The notes beneath the pieces are model-generated. The model was not told the DNA's origin. It saw nothing but the letters and a program-made list of their open reading frames with translations, and searched no databases. From the NCBI GenBank assembly GCA_029863605.1, contig JAOTVB010000015.1, positions 43,959 through 107,958 of the forward strand: a DNA stretch of 64,000 bases, written 5' to 3'. Below are positions 17,579 through 26,408 of the stretch, one piece after another; the first letter of the stretch is position 1; the number at the start of each line of letters is the position of its first letter. A program made the translations under genes and the position numbers. This DNA comes from Myxococcales bacterium. Its GTDB lineage: Bacteria > Myxococcota_A > Polyangia > Polyangiales > Houyiibacteriaceae.

Positions 17579-18478
17579 TCAGGTTATCTCTTTCGGCAGG
17601 CGGCCGGTGAGATTGAGCACGCCCCGCATGCACCGGTGGCCGAAGTCCACAGGCATGAGGTGCATCATCGGGCAGCCGCCCGGAATGACAAAGGCGCCAT
17701 AGTCGCGGCAAAACGCGAGCGCCTCATCGGATACGGAGCCGCCGTCGATCGAGCGGTGAAACCATACGTAATGGACGCCAGCCTCTTTGCACTGACGGGC
17801 TACCTCGATGGACTTGTCTGGGTGGGTGGCGATCACTACGGCATCCACGCGCTCTGGCAGCTCGAGCAAGGAGCGGTAGCAGGGATCGCCTTCGACGGTT
17901 TCGGCGTTGGGGTTGGTCGCAAAGACCTGACGGCCTCCCTCTTTGAGCTTGCGGTAGATCAGATTCGCCGGGGAATTGCCCGCACGAGAGACGCCCGCAA
18001 CGGCGAATCGTCCTTGTGAGAGAAACTCGGCGGCGGCGGCGGCAAGCGTGGTGGTGCCCTCGCCCTTCGCAGCGACGGCAGCACGTGAGCGCCAGTAGCT
18101 GTAGGAAAAGAGCACCACGAGGAACGCCTGAAAGACCCAGGTCGGGATCATCCTTGGCAGGGCCATTAGGCCGGAGTCGACTGCATAGGCTCCAGCCAGG
18201 GCCATTCCGAAGATCACGAACACCGTGATCAACAAGATGCCCCGTCGTTCGACCGGCCTTTGGTCGGCCCAGAGCAACAGGACCGTCCACCCGAGCATCA
18301 ACGAAGCCCCGAGACCCATCGCGTAGTGATAGTCAGGGCCGGGCTCGAAACCAGTGATCCCGTACACCACCGTCGCTGCGTCTGGAAAAAGCATCAGGAC
18401 GCCGGCCATGGCGTCCGCAATGGCGCCCACCCAATAGGAGGCTCGCAACCAACGTACTTCAGACATTTGAATCGTCAT
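17579..18478 (-). CDS. Membrane protein with C-terminal CoA-binding domain
   Basis: About 299 residues (ATG at 18466 is an alternative start, 4 codons later). The first ~150 residues contain four membrane helices (RASYWVGAIADAMAGVLML, then segments around 50-72, 80-100 and 112-132). The cytosolic C-terminus is a Rossmann-type CoA-binding domain: VAGVSRAGNSPANLIYRKL, ATNPNAETVEGDPCY, VDAVVIATHP and VHYVWFHRSIDGGS. Soluble relatives (CoA_binding_2, YccU-like) are about 140 residues; tethering one to a four-helix membrane module is unusual. It ends tail-to-tail with the PQQ lipoprotein and is divergent from glutamate dehydrogenase. Confidence 0.75.
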   Translation of the reverse strand: MTIQMSEVRWLRASYWVGAIADAMAGVLMLFPDAATVVYGITGFEPGPDYHYAMGLGASLMLGWTVLLLWADQRPVERRGILLITVFVIFGMALAGAYAVDSGLMALPRMIPTWVFQAFLVVLFSYSYWRSRAAVAAKGEGTTTLAAAAAEFLSQGRFAVAGVSRAGNSPANLIYRKLKEGGRQVFATNPNAETVEGDPCYRSLLELPERVDAVVIATHPDKSIEVARQCKEAGVHYVWFHRSIDGGSVSDEALAFCRDYGAFVIPGGCPMMHLMPVDFGHRCMRGVLNLTGRLPKEIT

Positions 18479-18547
18479 CCTATCACACGTCCTTTGCGTG
18501 CCGATGCTCGCCACCATGATGGCAATGCGGTACCGTGCTTCTGCAAC

Positions 18548-19972
18548 ATGATTGCCAAGCCAACAAACTCGCGCGGATTTTTCGACGACGTCAACTATTA
18601 CTTCGATCAAGCTTCTCAATACACCGACGTGCCCAGTGACGTGCTGGCCCAGGTCCGCGTATGCAACGCGGTCTACCGGATTCGCTTTCCGGTCGTCAGA
18701 GATGACGGCAAGATCGCGGTCATCGAGGCGTACCGCGCCGAGCACAGCCACCATCGCCTGCCTACCAAGGGTGGCATTCGCTACGCTTTAGACGTGTCCC
18801 AATACGAGGTGATGGCTCTTGCGGCACTCATGACTTACAAGTGCGCGGTGGTAGACGTTCCCTTTGGGGGCGCCAAGGGCGGTGTTCGAGTCGACCCACG
18901 GCACGAGTCCGCCTCGTTTCTCCAACGCCTCACGCGTCGCTACACCAGTGAGCTGATCCGGAAGCGGTTCATCGGACCCGACGTGGACGTGCCAGCACCC
19001 GACGTCGGTACGGGCGCACGCGAGATGGGATGGATCTACGACACCTACAAGAGCCAAGGTCCAGACACCCTCAACGCACTCGCCTGCGTGACCGGCAAGT
19101 CGGTGCGCATGCACGGTGTTGCCGGACGCGAGGAGGCGACAGGCGTGGGCGCTGTGATCGCGTTGCAGCATTTCATGTCCGAGCCGGAGGATGTGAAGCC
19201 CCTTGGGCTCACGCCGGGGTTGTCGGGCAAGCGTGTCATCGTCCAGGGGTTCGGCAAAGTCGGGCTGCATGCCGCACGCGAAGTGATCCGACAAGGCGGC
19301 TCTGTCGTCGGCGTTTCGGTGAGCGACGGGGCGCTTTACGATCCCGATGGGCTTGAAGTCGACGCGATCGTTGAGCACCGCCGCGAATCGGGGTCATTGA
19401 GAGGGTTTCCGCGCGCCCGCATGTTGGCGAACCCTAACGAGCTGCTCGAGGAGCCCTGCGACATCCTGATCCCGGCCGCACTCGAGCACCAGATCACCGC
19501 CGACAACGCACCCCGATTGCAAGCGAAGGTGATCGTGGAAGGGGCAAACGGGCCGGTGGACCCGAAAGCGGATGCCATGCTCCGAGAAGCAGGCTCGGTC
19601 ATCGTGCCCGATATCTATGCGAACGCTGGCGGGGTGGTGGTGTCCTATTTCGAATGGATCAAAAACCTCTCGCACGTGAGCTTCGAGAGAATGACGCGCC
19701 GCTATCAACAGATTGCGAACGATCGGCTGCTGGGCGTGCTCACCCGGTTGACGGGCAAAACGCTACCCCCGGAGGACGAGGCCCTCCTGCTCTATGCCCC
19801 GAACGAGATCGATTTCGTGCGGACGGCGCTCGAGAACACCCTCACCATCTCCTACGAAAGAATGCGTACACGATGGAAGCAACGAGCGCTTCCCGACTTG
19901 CGTACGTCGGCTTATGTCGGCGCGATCGAAAAGGTCGGAAGCGCATACGTGCAGGACGGGATCTTTCCCTGA
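18548..19972 (+). CDS. Glu/Leu/Phe/Val dehydrogenase (glutamate dehydrogenase)
   Basis: 474 residues. The dimerisation/catalytic part shows HRLPTKGGIRYALD and YKCAVVDVPFGGAKGGV; the NAD(P)-binding half shows VIVQGFGKVGLHAA and VEGANGPVDPKAD, then the family's PDIYANAGGVVVSYFEW. The reaction is reversible oxidative deamination of glutamate to 2-oxoglutarate. The length is slightly above the usual 410-450 because of an extended C-terminal helix region. ATG at 18548 is the first start that fits the conserved N-terminus; upstream reading in frame is antisense to the neighbouring gene. No operon partner. Confidence 0.92.
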   Translation: MIAKPTNSRGFFDDVNYYFDQASQYTDVPSDVLAQVRVCNAVYRIRFPVVRDDGKIAVIEAYRAEHSHHRLPTKGGIRYALDVSQYEVMALAALMTYKCAVVDVPFGGAKGGVRVDPRHESASFLQRLTRRYTSELIRKRFIGPDVDVPAPDVGTGAREMGWIYDTYKSQGPDTLNALACVTGKSVRMHGVAGREEATGVGAVIALQHFMSEPEDVKPLGLTPGLSGKRVIVQGFGKVGLHAAREVIRQGGSVVGVSVSDGALYDPDGLEVDAIVEHRRESGSLRGFPRARMLANPNELLEEPCDILIPAALEHQITADNAPRLQAKVIVEGANGPVDPKADAMLREAGSVIVPDIYANAGGVVVSYFEWIKNLSHVSFERMTRRYQQIANDRLLGVLTRLTGKTLPPEDEALLLYAPNEIDFVRTALENTLTISYERMRTRWKQRALPDLRTSAYVGAIEKVGSAYVQDGIFP

Positions 19973-20005
19973 TCTCGAACCCTCTCGTACACGGAACGAC
20001 GCGTG

Positions 20006-20818
20006 TCAACGCACGATCAAAGCCGGACAATCGATGCTTCGACGCAGGAGGCCCACCCCTGGGCTTTCGAGAAAGAGTTTATTGGCGCCGATGACGAGCA
20101 GCGCCGGCGCATGTGCACGTATCGCATCGGTCAGGGTTTCGATTGCCATGTCGGGAACGCGCCGCAACGTTGCGGTCTGTGGCGCCAGCAGCTGGACCGC
20201 GCGACCCCGAAGCTCTGCCGCCGCATCGGTGGTCGCCGCCACCAAGATGACCTCGAGCCTCCGATTCGTGCTGCGCGACAAGCGAATCGCTGATTGAAGG
20301 GCGACCGTGGCCGGATCAGACCCATCGAACACCGCAACGATCGGCCGCGTTGGCTCGCCTTCGGACGCACGCAACGCCCTGCCGAGCGCCCCAGCCTCTC
20401 CGGACGAAATGATGTTGCGCCGGGTCGCGCTCAAAAGGAGTAGGTTGACGTTCGGTGCGGCCTCGAGTGCCATGTTTAGCCGGCCACGCATTCTCTGAAA
20501 CGACCATTTCAGCCCGGCGCGTTCGGCAGTGACTCGAAGCGCTCGTTCGGCGCGAACGGCTTGAACCCGGACCTCACGCTCGAGCTCGATTGTTGTGAGC
20601 GGCTGTGCCCGGGATGTGAGGCGAGAAATCTCACACGAAAAAGGAAGCTGCGCCAAACGAAAAAGGTCCACGTCCTCGAGGAACAGCCCGGCTACCTCTG
20701 GGCTGAATTCCCTGAGCACGGACGCCAAGATCCCAAGTGCCCGCGTGTCGGCATCGCCACCGCCGAGAATCACTGCCAGACGGCGAGCTCCATGCGAGTC
20801 GTTTCCACTTGCGTTCAA
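20006..20818 (-). CDS. Universal stress protein domain protein
   Basis: 270 residues. The C-terminal half has the UspA-like end LLVIGANKLFLESPGVGLLRRSIDCPALIV, lacking the full ATP motif G-x2-G-x9-G-S/T but with equivalent spacing, plus an AVFDGSDPATVALQSAIRL strand-helix. The N-terminal half is a weaker helical module. No ATG fits; a TTG at 20818 overlaps the stop of the Lon-like gene (TTGA) and has GAGG 6 bases upstream, so translation is probably coupled. It is the third gene of a stress operon with the HPF/cold-shock fusion and the Lon-like protease. Confidence 0.7.
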   Translation of the reverse strand: MNASGNDSHGARRLAVILGGGDADTRALGILASVLREFSPEVAGLFLEDVDLFRLAQLPFSCEISRLTSRAQPLTTIELEREVRVQAVRAERALRVTAERAGLKWSFQRMRGRLNMALEAAPNVNLLLLSATRRNIISSGEAGALGRALRASEGEPTRPIVAVFDGSDPATVALQSAIRLSRSTNRRLEVILVAATTDAAAELRGRAVQLLAPQTATLRRVPDMAIETLTDAIRAHAPALLVIGANKLFLESPGVGLLRRSIDCPALIVR

Positions 20819-23250
20819 GAATCGCCTCGTGGTTCTGCGTCCTTGGCAAACGAACGGCGTTTGTCGGCCAGATCCATCAGTCGACCGGTCACACGCTGAT
20901 TGATCGATCCTTGTCGGAACTCGCCCTGGCTGTCCCTTTGTCCCGCAGGGATCCCAGTGAGAATCTCCATACACTCGTCTATCGTCTCTACCGGATAGAC
21001 GTGAAATTGTCCTTCTCCGACCGCTTCGCGAACGTCTTCGCGCAACATGAGGTGCTTGACGTTCGAGGCTGGGATCAGAACACCTTGTTCGCCGCTCAGC
21101 CCGCGCGCCCTGCAGATATCGAAGAACCCCTCTATCTTCTGATTGACACCGCCGATCCCTTGGACCTGACCGTGCTGGCTTACGGAGCCCGTGATCGCGA
21201 GCGATTGCTTGATGGGGGCGTCGGCCAGCGACGAAAGCAACGCACAGAGCTCCGCGCAGGACGCACTGTCGCCCTCGACCCCGCCGTAAGATTGCTCGAA
21301 CACCAGACTCGCAGACAGCGACAACGGCCGATCGCTGACGTAGTGTGACGCGAGGTAGCTTGCGAGGATCAGGACCCCTTTGCTGTGAATCGGACCACCG
21401 AGCTCGACTTCGCGTTCGATGTCGATCACCTTCCCTGAGCCCAAGGACAAACGTGCGGTAATGCGGCTGGGGCGCCCAAACGCGAAGTCGCCGAGGGCAA
21501 TTACCGACAATCCGTTGACTTGACCTGTGCGCTCGCCTTCGGTTTCGATCAGGATGGTCTCTCGAAGTATCTCTTCTTGGAGTCGATCGCGGAGACGGCT
21601 GCTTCGGCGGATCTGCTTTTCAATGGCTTGTTCGACGTCGGCGACGGTAATGTGTTCGGAATCGTTCTTGGCGGCCCAGTAGTTGGCTTCGCGAATGATG
21701 TCCGCGACAGGCCCAATTCGAGCGGAGAGTTTTTCGCCGTCACTGGCTTGCCTCGCGCTCTCTTCGATCACACGTGCGACAGCGTCACGATGCAACGGCT
21801 TCAGGCTTTCTTGGCGCGCGAGCGTAGCCAGAAGCCGCGCGTAGAGCATCGTGTTCTCCGTGCTGCGGTCGAGCTCGTCCTCGAAATCGGCCGGGACTTT
21901 AAAGAGCGTCGCGAACTCCGGATCAAGCGCTTGCAGCAGATAGTACAGCATGCGGTCGCCGATCAAGACGACTTTGGCCGACAGCGGGATCGGCTCCGGT
22001 TCGAGTGAAACGGTGCTGACCAAGCTGTATGCCTGTCCAACCGACTGCACTCTAAGCTCGTGCGACTGAAGTGCCCTCTTGAGGGCATCCCACACAAGAG
22101 GTTGAAGCAGCACCTTGCGCGCATCGAGGATGATGTAGCCTCCGTTGGCCCGGTGTAGGGCGCCGGCTTTGATGAAGCGAAAGTCGGTGACCAACGTGCC
22201 CATCTGCGACACATGTTCGATGTCTCCCAAGACACGTTGGTGCGTTGGGTGATCCTCGAAAACTACCGGTGCGCCCTTCTCGGGCTGATGGTCTACCAGC
22301 ACGTTGATGCTGTATCGCTTGGCGGCGGGCGCCTCTTGCTGTACTCGCCCTGCCATACTGCCCATCAGGAGCTGTTGGAAAGGCGATTGCTCATCGGGCA
22401 GGATCCGAAAAAGCGAGATGTTCTCCACGATGTCGCCCTCGACGCTTTGGAGATAGGTCACGGCGCCAGGACAGTCTTCGTATTTCACTTTCAACGCTTG
22501 AATCAGACTACCCACCGCCCATGACGCAACCTCCCGATCGAGCTCGCGGACCCTGTTGCGTGCCATTCGAACCCTTTGCGGGGCCGCTTGGAGCGCCGCT
22601 TGAAACTTCTGGCCAAGCTCCTCAATCGCTTTTTTGAAGCGTTCCTGCTCCTCCTTGGGCAACAGCTCGAACTCGCGGGGGCTGATTGGCTCTTCCTTGT
22701 GTAGCGGGGCGAAAGCGATACCGGTTGGCGTTTGGATAATCCCAACACTGCGCTCTTGTGCCTCTTTGTTGACTGCTCCGAAGGCCTTCTCCTGTAGCTC
22801 CTCGACCTCTTGTTCGATCGCTTGCCGACGCGTCCGGTAGTCTTCACTTTCAAAGGCCGCGGGAATCGCCGTATAAGCGTCGTCAAGCAGTTGGTTGATG
22901 TCCTCCTCGAGCTCCCGACCACGGCCAGCGGGGAGCCGAAGGGCATTGGGTCTTCTCGGCTCCTCGAAGTTGTTGACGTAGCACCAATCGGAAGCGGCCG
23001 GCTCCTTGATGGCCTTCTGCTGGAGGTGTTCCCGGACGAACGTATGTCGCCCCGTCCCTTCGCGCCCAAGCACGAAAAGATTGTACCCGTCGACGTCGAT
23101 GTTTGCTCCGAGCTCGACGGCCTCGGTCGCACGTTCCTGAGCGACCAAATGCTTCAGGTCCTCGAGCTCAGCGGTGCTTTGGAACGAGAGCCGCTCTGGG
23201 TCACAGGCTTGATAGAGCTCGCTTGGGGATAATTCTCGCCGTGACTCCAT
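20815..23250 (-). CDS. LonB/YcbZ-like ATP-dependent protease
   Basis: 811 residues. An N-terminal ATPase part has the nucleotide loop FVLGREGTGRHTF; a long coiled-coil insert (about residues 150-270) follows; then the sensor/Walker B region GGYIILDARKVL. The C-terminal Lon protease domain carries the Ser-Lys dyad in SYGGVEGDSASCAEL and GGVNQKIEGFF. This architecture (AAA with helical insert, no LAN domain) is that of the YcbZ/LonB-like family, known for degrading abnormal or regulatory proteins. ATG at 23250 is 4 bases after the preceding stop. The gene lies between a hibernation-factor fusion and a universal stress protein. Confidence 0.88.
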   Translation of the reverse strand: MESRRELSPSELYQACDPERLSFQSTAELEDLKHLVAQERATEAVELGANIDVDGYNLFVLGREGTGRHTFVREHLQQKAIKEPAASDWCYVNNFEEPRRPNALRLPAGRGRELEEDINQLLDDAYTAIPAAFESEDYRTRRQAIEQEVEELQEKAFGAVNKEAQERSVGIIQTPTGIAFAPLHKEEPISPREFELLPKEEQERFKKAIEELGQKFQAALQAAPQRVRMARNRVRELDREVASWAVGSLIQALKVKYEDCPGAVTYLQSVEGDIVENISLFRILPDEQSPFQQLLMGSMAGRVQQEAPAAKRYSINVLVDHQPEKGAPVVFEDHPTHQRVLGDIEHVSQMGTLVTDFRFIKAGALHRANGGYIILDARKVLLQPLVWDALKRALQSHELRVQSVGQAYSLVSTVSLEPEPIPLSAKVVLIGDRMLYYLLQALDPEFATLFKVPADFEDELDRSTENTMLYARLLATLARQESLKPLHRDAVARVIEESARQASDGEKLSARIGPVADIIREANYWAAKNDSEHITVADVEQAIEKQIRRSSRLRDRLQEEILRETILIETEGERTGQVNGLSVIALGDFAFGRPSRITARLSLGSGKVIDIEREVELGGPIHSKGVLILASYLASHYVSDRPLSLSASLVFEQSYGGVEGDSASCAELCALLSSLADAPIKQSLAITGSVSQHGQVQGIGGVNQKIEGFFDICRARGLSGEQGVLIPASNVKHLMLREDVREAVGEGQFHVYPVETIDECMEILTGIPAGQRDSQGEFRQGSINQRVTGRLMDLADKRRSFAKDAEPRGDS

Positions 23251-23254
23251 GGTC

Positions 23255-23857
23255 TTAACGTGGTGGAACGAACTGTCCGTCCAGAGCTTCGACGGTGCTG
23301 GCTTGAGGTCCGGCCTCACCCTCGCCTTCCGCGAGCACAAAACGCACCTTGGTGCCGACCACCAGGTCGGAGAACCCGGCACCGACGACCGCGTTTTCGT
23401 GAAAGTAGACCTCGAGCGCGTCCGAAGTCTCCAAGAAACCGTACCGTTCGTGGGGAAAGAGCTTGGTTACCCGCCCTCGCGCCGGTTCGTCGTGCCGCTT
23501 GACTGCGCCCCGCTGCTTGCGCACCTGATCTTGAAGCTGACGTCGGGCGGCCCTGAAGGCGTCTCGAAGCGCGACGTATACGTCCCTGTGGGCTTCGTCT
23601 TTGGGACCCTGGTGACTCACGACCACCTCACCGCCAGCCACTGTGATGTCCAGCCTAACGTTGTAAAGATGTCCACGCTGTTGATGCCGATGAGGCGCTT
23701 CGACCACAACATGGCAGTGCACGATGCGATCGTGGTATCGATTCAGTCTCGATGCACGCTCTCGAATCCACGCTTCGATAGCCGGTGATGGCGGCATGTC
23801 TTTGAAGGTAATTTGGATGGGTTCAGCCACTGTATGCCATGAGCCCTCGCGGCTCAT
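23255..23857 (-). CDS. Ribosome hibernation factor (HPF/RaiA) fused to cold-shock domain
   Basis: About 200 residues. Residues ~12-110 have the HPF/YfiA-type fold with ITFKDMPPSPAIEAWIRERA, VHCHVVVEAP and DVYVALRDAFRAARRQL. Residues ~130-195 form a cold-shock-like OB fold with GRVTKLFPHERYGFLET and VYFHENAV. HPF binds idle ribosomes; the cold-shock fold binds nucleic acid. The fusion is known but uncommon. Start is uncertain: ATG 23857 is used, GTG 23830 is an alternative. It opens the operon with the Lon-like protease and universal stress protein, so these likely act together in starvation or cold. Confidence 0.8.
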   Translation of the reverse strand: MSREGSWHTVAEPIQITFKDMPPSPAIEAWIRERASRLNRYHDRIVHCHVVVEAPHRHQQRGHLYNVRLDITVAGGEVVVSHQGPKDEAHRDVYVALRDAFRAARRQLQDQVRKQRGAVKRHDEPARGRVTKLFPHERYGFLETSDALEVYFHENAVVGAGFSDLVVGTKVRFVLAEGEGEAGPQASTVEALDGQFVPPR

Positions 23858-23965
23858 CCGATTGACTTTTCTTGCAACAACGGGGCCAATGCCAAAGCGG
23901 ACCACCGAAACCTCGTCGATAGTAGCACTAGGGCCAATCCCTGGGTCGTTGCGAAACCCCACGTG

Positions 23966-24343
23966 ATGAACCCCATCCCGACCGATCACGCCAAATGGCT
24001 TAGACGCGCTCGCGGCTCGATGATCGCGGCGGTCGGTTTCCTGCTCTCACCACTATCTTGGTGGAACGACTTAGTGGTGAACGTGCCACTCGCATGGCTT
24101 TTCGCCTGGCCGTTTGCCGCGTGGGATGAGCGGCTGTACGTGCCCACCTTCGTGCTTGGCTACTGGCTGACGAACATCGTCGGTTTGGTTCTTCTTCACA
24201 AGGGGCTTGCAGGTGCGCTCACCAATAGGAAGACAAGCCTCAGATGGGACCTCGCGGCAGCAACCGTTTATACGGCGCTGATCGCCGTCGTTGCCTGGCT
24301 CGGCTGGTTGCCCTCCCCAACCACGCTCTTAGACGCACTTTGA
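23966..24343 (+). CDS. Small membrane protein, unknown family
   Basis: 125 residues from ATG 23966 (a GTG 3 bases before is also possible). Three hydrophobic segments: about residues 18-48, 58-80 and 96-115, with sequence SWWNDLVVNVPLAWLFAWPF between the first two. No signal peptide cleavage site and no catalytic motif. It is divergent from the hibernation-factor operon and ends convergent to the MscS gene. I do not recognise the family; it resembles small uncharacterised integral proteins. Confidence 0.65.
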   Translation: MNPIPTDHAKWLRRARGSMIAAVGFLLSPLSWWNDLVVNVPLAWLFAWPFAAWDERLYVPTFVLGYWLTNIVGLVLLHKGLAGALTNRKTSLRWDLAAATVYTALIAVVAWLGWLPSPTTLLDAL

Positions 24344-24436
24344 TCGCAAACGGCCCCGATCACGCATCCGGTGCGAAAAGTTTGCGCCATCCTACCGCGA
24401 ACATCAGATGGGTTTGCCGATGTCCGAAATACACGT

Positions 24437-25402
24437 TCAGCCGGAATCACGTCCACTGCTCGAGCTCGCCGCTGCACCATTGTCCTTCGCTTTCCCGTTG
24501 TTGATGGTGAGAGGCGTCGACGAGAGCACCTCTGCGAGTTTCTCTCCTCCACGAATGCCGAAGTCCAACGTTCGGATGGGAAATGGGATCATGATGTCGT
24601 TGTCGTCTAGGGCCTTCTTCAGGGCGAGGATTCCGTGACTCTGCGCTTGCAAAAAATTGGTTTGCTGCTCGTATTCGATCCAAAAGCGGACGACGAAGTT
24701 GATCGAGCTGTCCCCAAACCCCGTGAAGAAAAACTGAACATCCCGAGATTGATCCCGACCGTCTAGATCTTCGATCGCCTTTTGCACGACAGATGTGACC
24801 TTCTCGAGATCGTCGCCGTAGGAAATCCCACATTCCACATCCACTCGTCTGCGCCCTGTGGCCGAGTGGTTGATCACTTTACCTTGGTAGATTTGCCTGT
24901 TCGGCAAGATGACGATCTTGCCGTCGAGAGTCTCAATGGTGGAGGTACGAAGCTGGATCTTCTTTACGACCCCGAACACGTCGTTTGTCTCCACCAGATC
25001 TCCGATTTTGAAGGGCCAACGTTGGTTGACCGCCAGCCCAACGCCGGAAATCAGATTGGATGCGAGGTCCTGAAACGCGAAACCCAACGCAAGTCCAATG
25101 ACCCCAGCCCCGGCCAAGATGGAGGCCAACGCCTTGTCCAAGTTGAGCACGCCTAAGGCGACGACGACGCCCAACAACACGATGGCCACCGACAGGATCC
25201 TCGCCATGAGGTCGCGCGCCGCCGCATTGGTCTGCACGCGATCGAGCGCGCGGCAGACTCCCTTGTAAACCAACCGCGAAATGAACCAGAACGTTGCTAG
25301 GACTAGAACCGCAACAATCAGGTTAGGAAGCATCTCGACAAAGGCCTCCACCCAGCTTCGTAGCTTTCCGACCAGCGTTTCCAAGAGATTGTCCAGGTTC
25401 AT
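24437..25402 (-). CDS. mscS: Small-conductance mechanosensitive channel (MscS family)
   Basis: 321 residues. Three membrane helices (about 25-45, 66-88, 95-125); the pore helix ILAGAGVIGLALGFAFQDL is the MscS TM3 signature. The beta domain follows with FKIGDLVETNDVFGVVKKI and LRTSTIETLDGKIVILPNR, then the alpha/beta vestibule. Length matches the 286-residue E. coli protein plus a ~30-residue Ser/Ala/Gly tail. GGAGG lies 7 bases before the ATG. It releases solutes on hypo-osmotic shock. It is monocistronic, convergent with the small membrane protein. Confidence 0.95.
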   Translation of the reverse strand: MNLDNLLETLVGKLRSWVEAFVEMLPNLIVAVLVLATFWFISRLVYKGVCRALDRVQTNAAARDLMARILSVAIVLLGVVVALGVLNLDKALASILAGAGVIGLALGFAFQDLASNLISGVGLAVNQRWPFKIGDLVETNDVFGVVKKIQLRTSTIETLDGKIVILPNRQIYQGKVINHSATGRRRVDVECGISYGDDLEKVTSVVQKAIEDLDGRDQSRDVQFFFTGFGDSSINFVVRFWIEYEQQTNFLQAQSHGILALKKALDDNDIMIPFPIRTLDFGIRGGEKLAEVLSSTPLTINNGKAKDNGAAASSSSGRDSG

Positions 25403-25585
25403 TGGCTTGCCTCCTCGTTCATACGTTTATGTGGCCTTCCAGGAACCACAAGTCGAGCTCAGGTGAGCTGTAAGTTCGCTGCTGTGAATGGTTGCAAAGA
25501 AGGCATGAGCGGTTGAGCGCCCTTAGAGTTTACGAGTTGTAGCTTCATGCACGCGTAAGGCGGCGAATTCGTTCCTGTTGGCTTC

Positions 25586-26380
25586 GTGGGCCCAGTCGTT
25601 TCACTTCGCGCCACGATTCAAGGGGGAGTCATTCGACTCGTCGCTCGCGCGTTCAGAGCATGCTTTCGCTCTCAAACTCCGCCTGGCTACCACCGGCACG
25701 GACCCATCAGTGACGGCCCGACGCACGAGCCGCCGTATCGCTTAGAGCGGGTTGCAGCGATCGATGATGGCAGCCTCACGTGGCGGGGAGAGCACGATGC
25801 CGGGTTGGTACAGATGCACTTGCTCGAGTTCGTCGAGAACAGCGTCGACTTCCAGCACTTCGCTGCGATCCATGGACGCCTCCGGCTACCTTGGACCGAG
25901 ATCCCGGTGCCGGGCATGACCATCCACCACGAAGCAACATGGCGTCGGGACGAAACCCAAAAGCACGTGTGTTGGTTTGGGAACGAGGCAACTCTCGAGT
26001 TTCGTGGCAAGCAAATCAAGCGATCGGGCGCACATGCAGACGTTCGTCTCGACGGCCCCGGAAGCATCATCCGATTCGACTTCGCGCTCAGTCGAGGGCG
26101 AGGTCGCGTCGTGCTCTACCAGAACCACACGCCGGTCGCTCCCCTGACCCAACATGTTCGGTTCCGTTGGTTCAGCGGGCCAAACGTCCCTAAGCCTCTG
26201 GCCTCATTCATCGTTGGAAACTGGGTCTCGCAGTGGCGCCAAGACATCGGAATCTGGGAGCGAAAGATCTATCGCAAGAACCCGATGCTCACCCGTGGTG
26301 ATGGTCCCATTCACCAGCTTCGTCGATGGTACGCGCAGTTCTACCCGGAAAGAGGCTCCAAGGACGCTCGTGCATCCTGA
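25586..26380 (+). CDS. Rieske-less KshA-type oxygenase catalytic domain (truncated or orphan)
   Basis: 264 residues matching only the non-heme iron half of a KshA/DAF-36-type Rieske oxygenase. The iron motif is intact: Asp88, His91, His96 in ENSVDFQHFAAIHG, with a later SQWRQDIGIWERK acid and the terminal GDGPIHQLRRWYAQFYP also found in the complete homologue at 44035. The Rieske domain (C-x-H ... C-x2-H) is missing, and only 183 bases without it lie upstream. The break falls almost exactly at the domain boundary. Either a decayed gene or a subunit working with another Rieske protein. The exact start is uncertain. Confidence 0.65.
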   Translation: MGPVVSLRATIQGGVIRLVARAFRACFRSQTPPGYHRHGPISDGPTHEPPYRLERVAAIDDGSLTWRGEHDAGLVQMHLLEFVENSVDFQHFAAIHGRLRLPWTEIPVPGMTIHHEATWRRDETQKHVCWFGNEATLEFRGKQIKRSGAHADVRLDGPGSIIRFDFALSRGRGRVVLYQNHTPVAPLTQHVRFRWFSGPNVPKPLASFIVGNWVSQWRQDIGIWERKIYRKNPMLTRGDGPIHQLRRWYAQFYPERGSKDARAS

Positions 26381-26408
26381 GCCTCGGTTTCTGGTACGAT
26401 AGGCGGCG

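Noticed and set aside
18260..18547. Longer N-terminus for glutamate dehydrogenase
   Set aside because: Would run antisense through the CoA-binding membrane protein gene; the conserved enzyme starts at 18548.
24345..24386. Possible terminator CGCAAAC...GTTTGCG between convergent genes
   Set aside because: A 28-base loop and no T-run; stem too short for a confident terminator.
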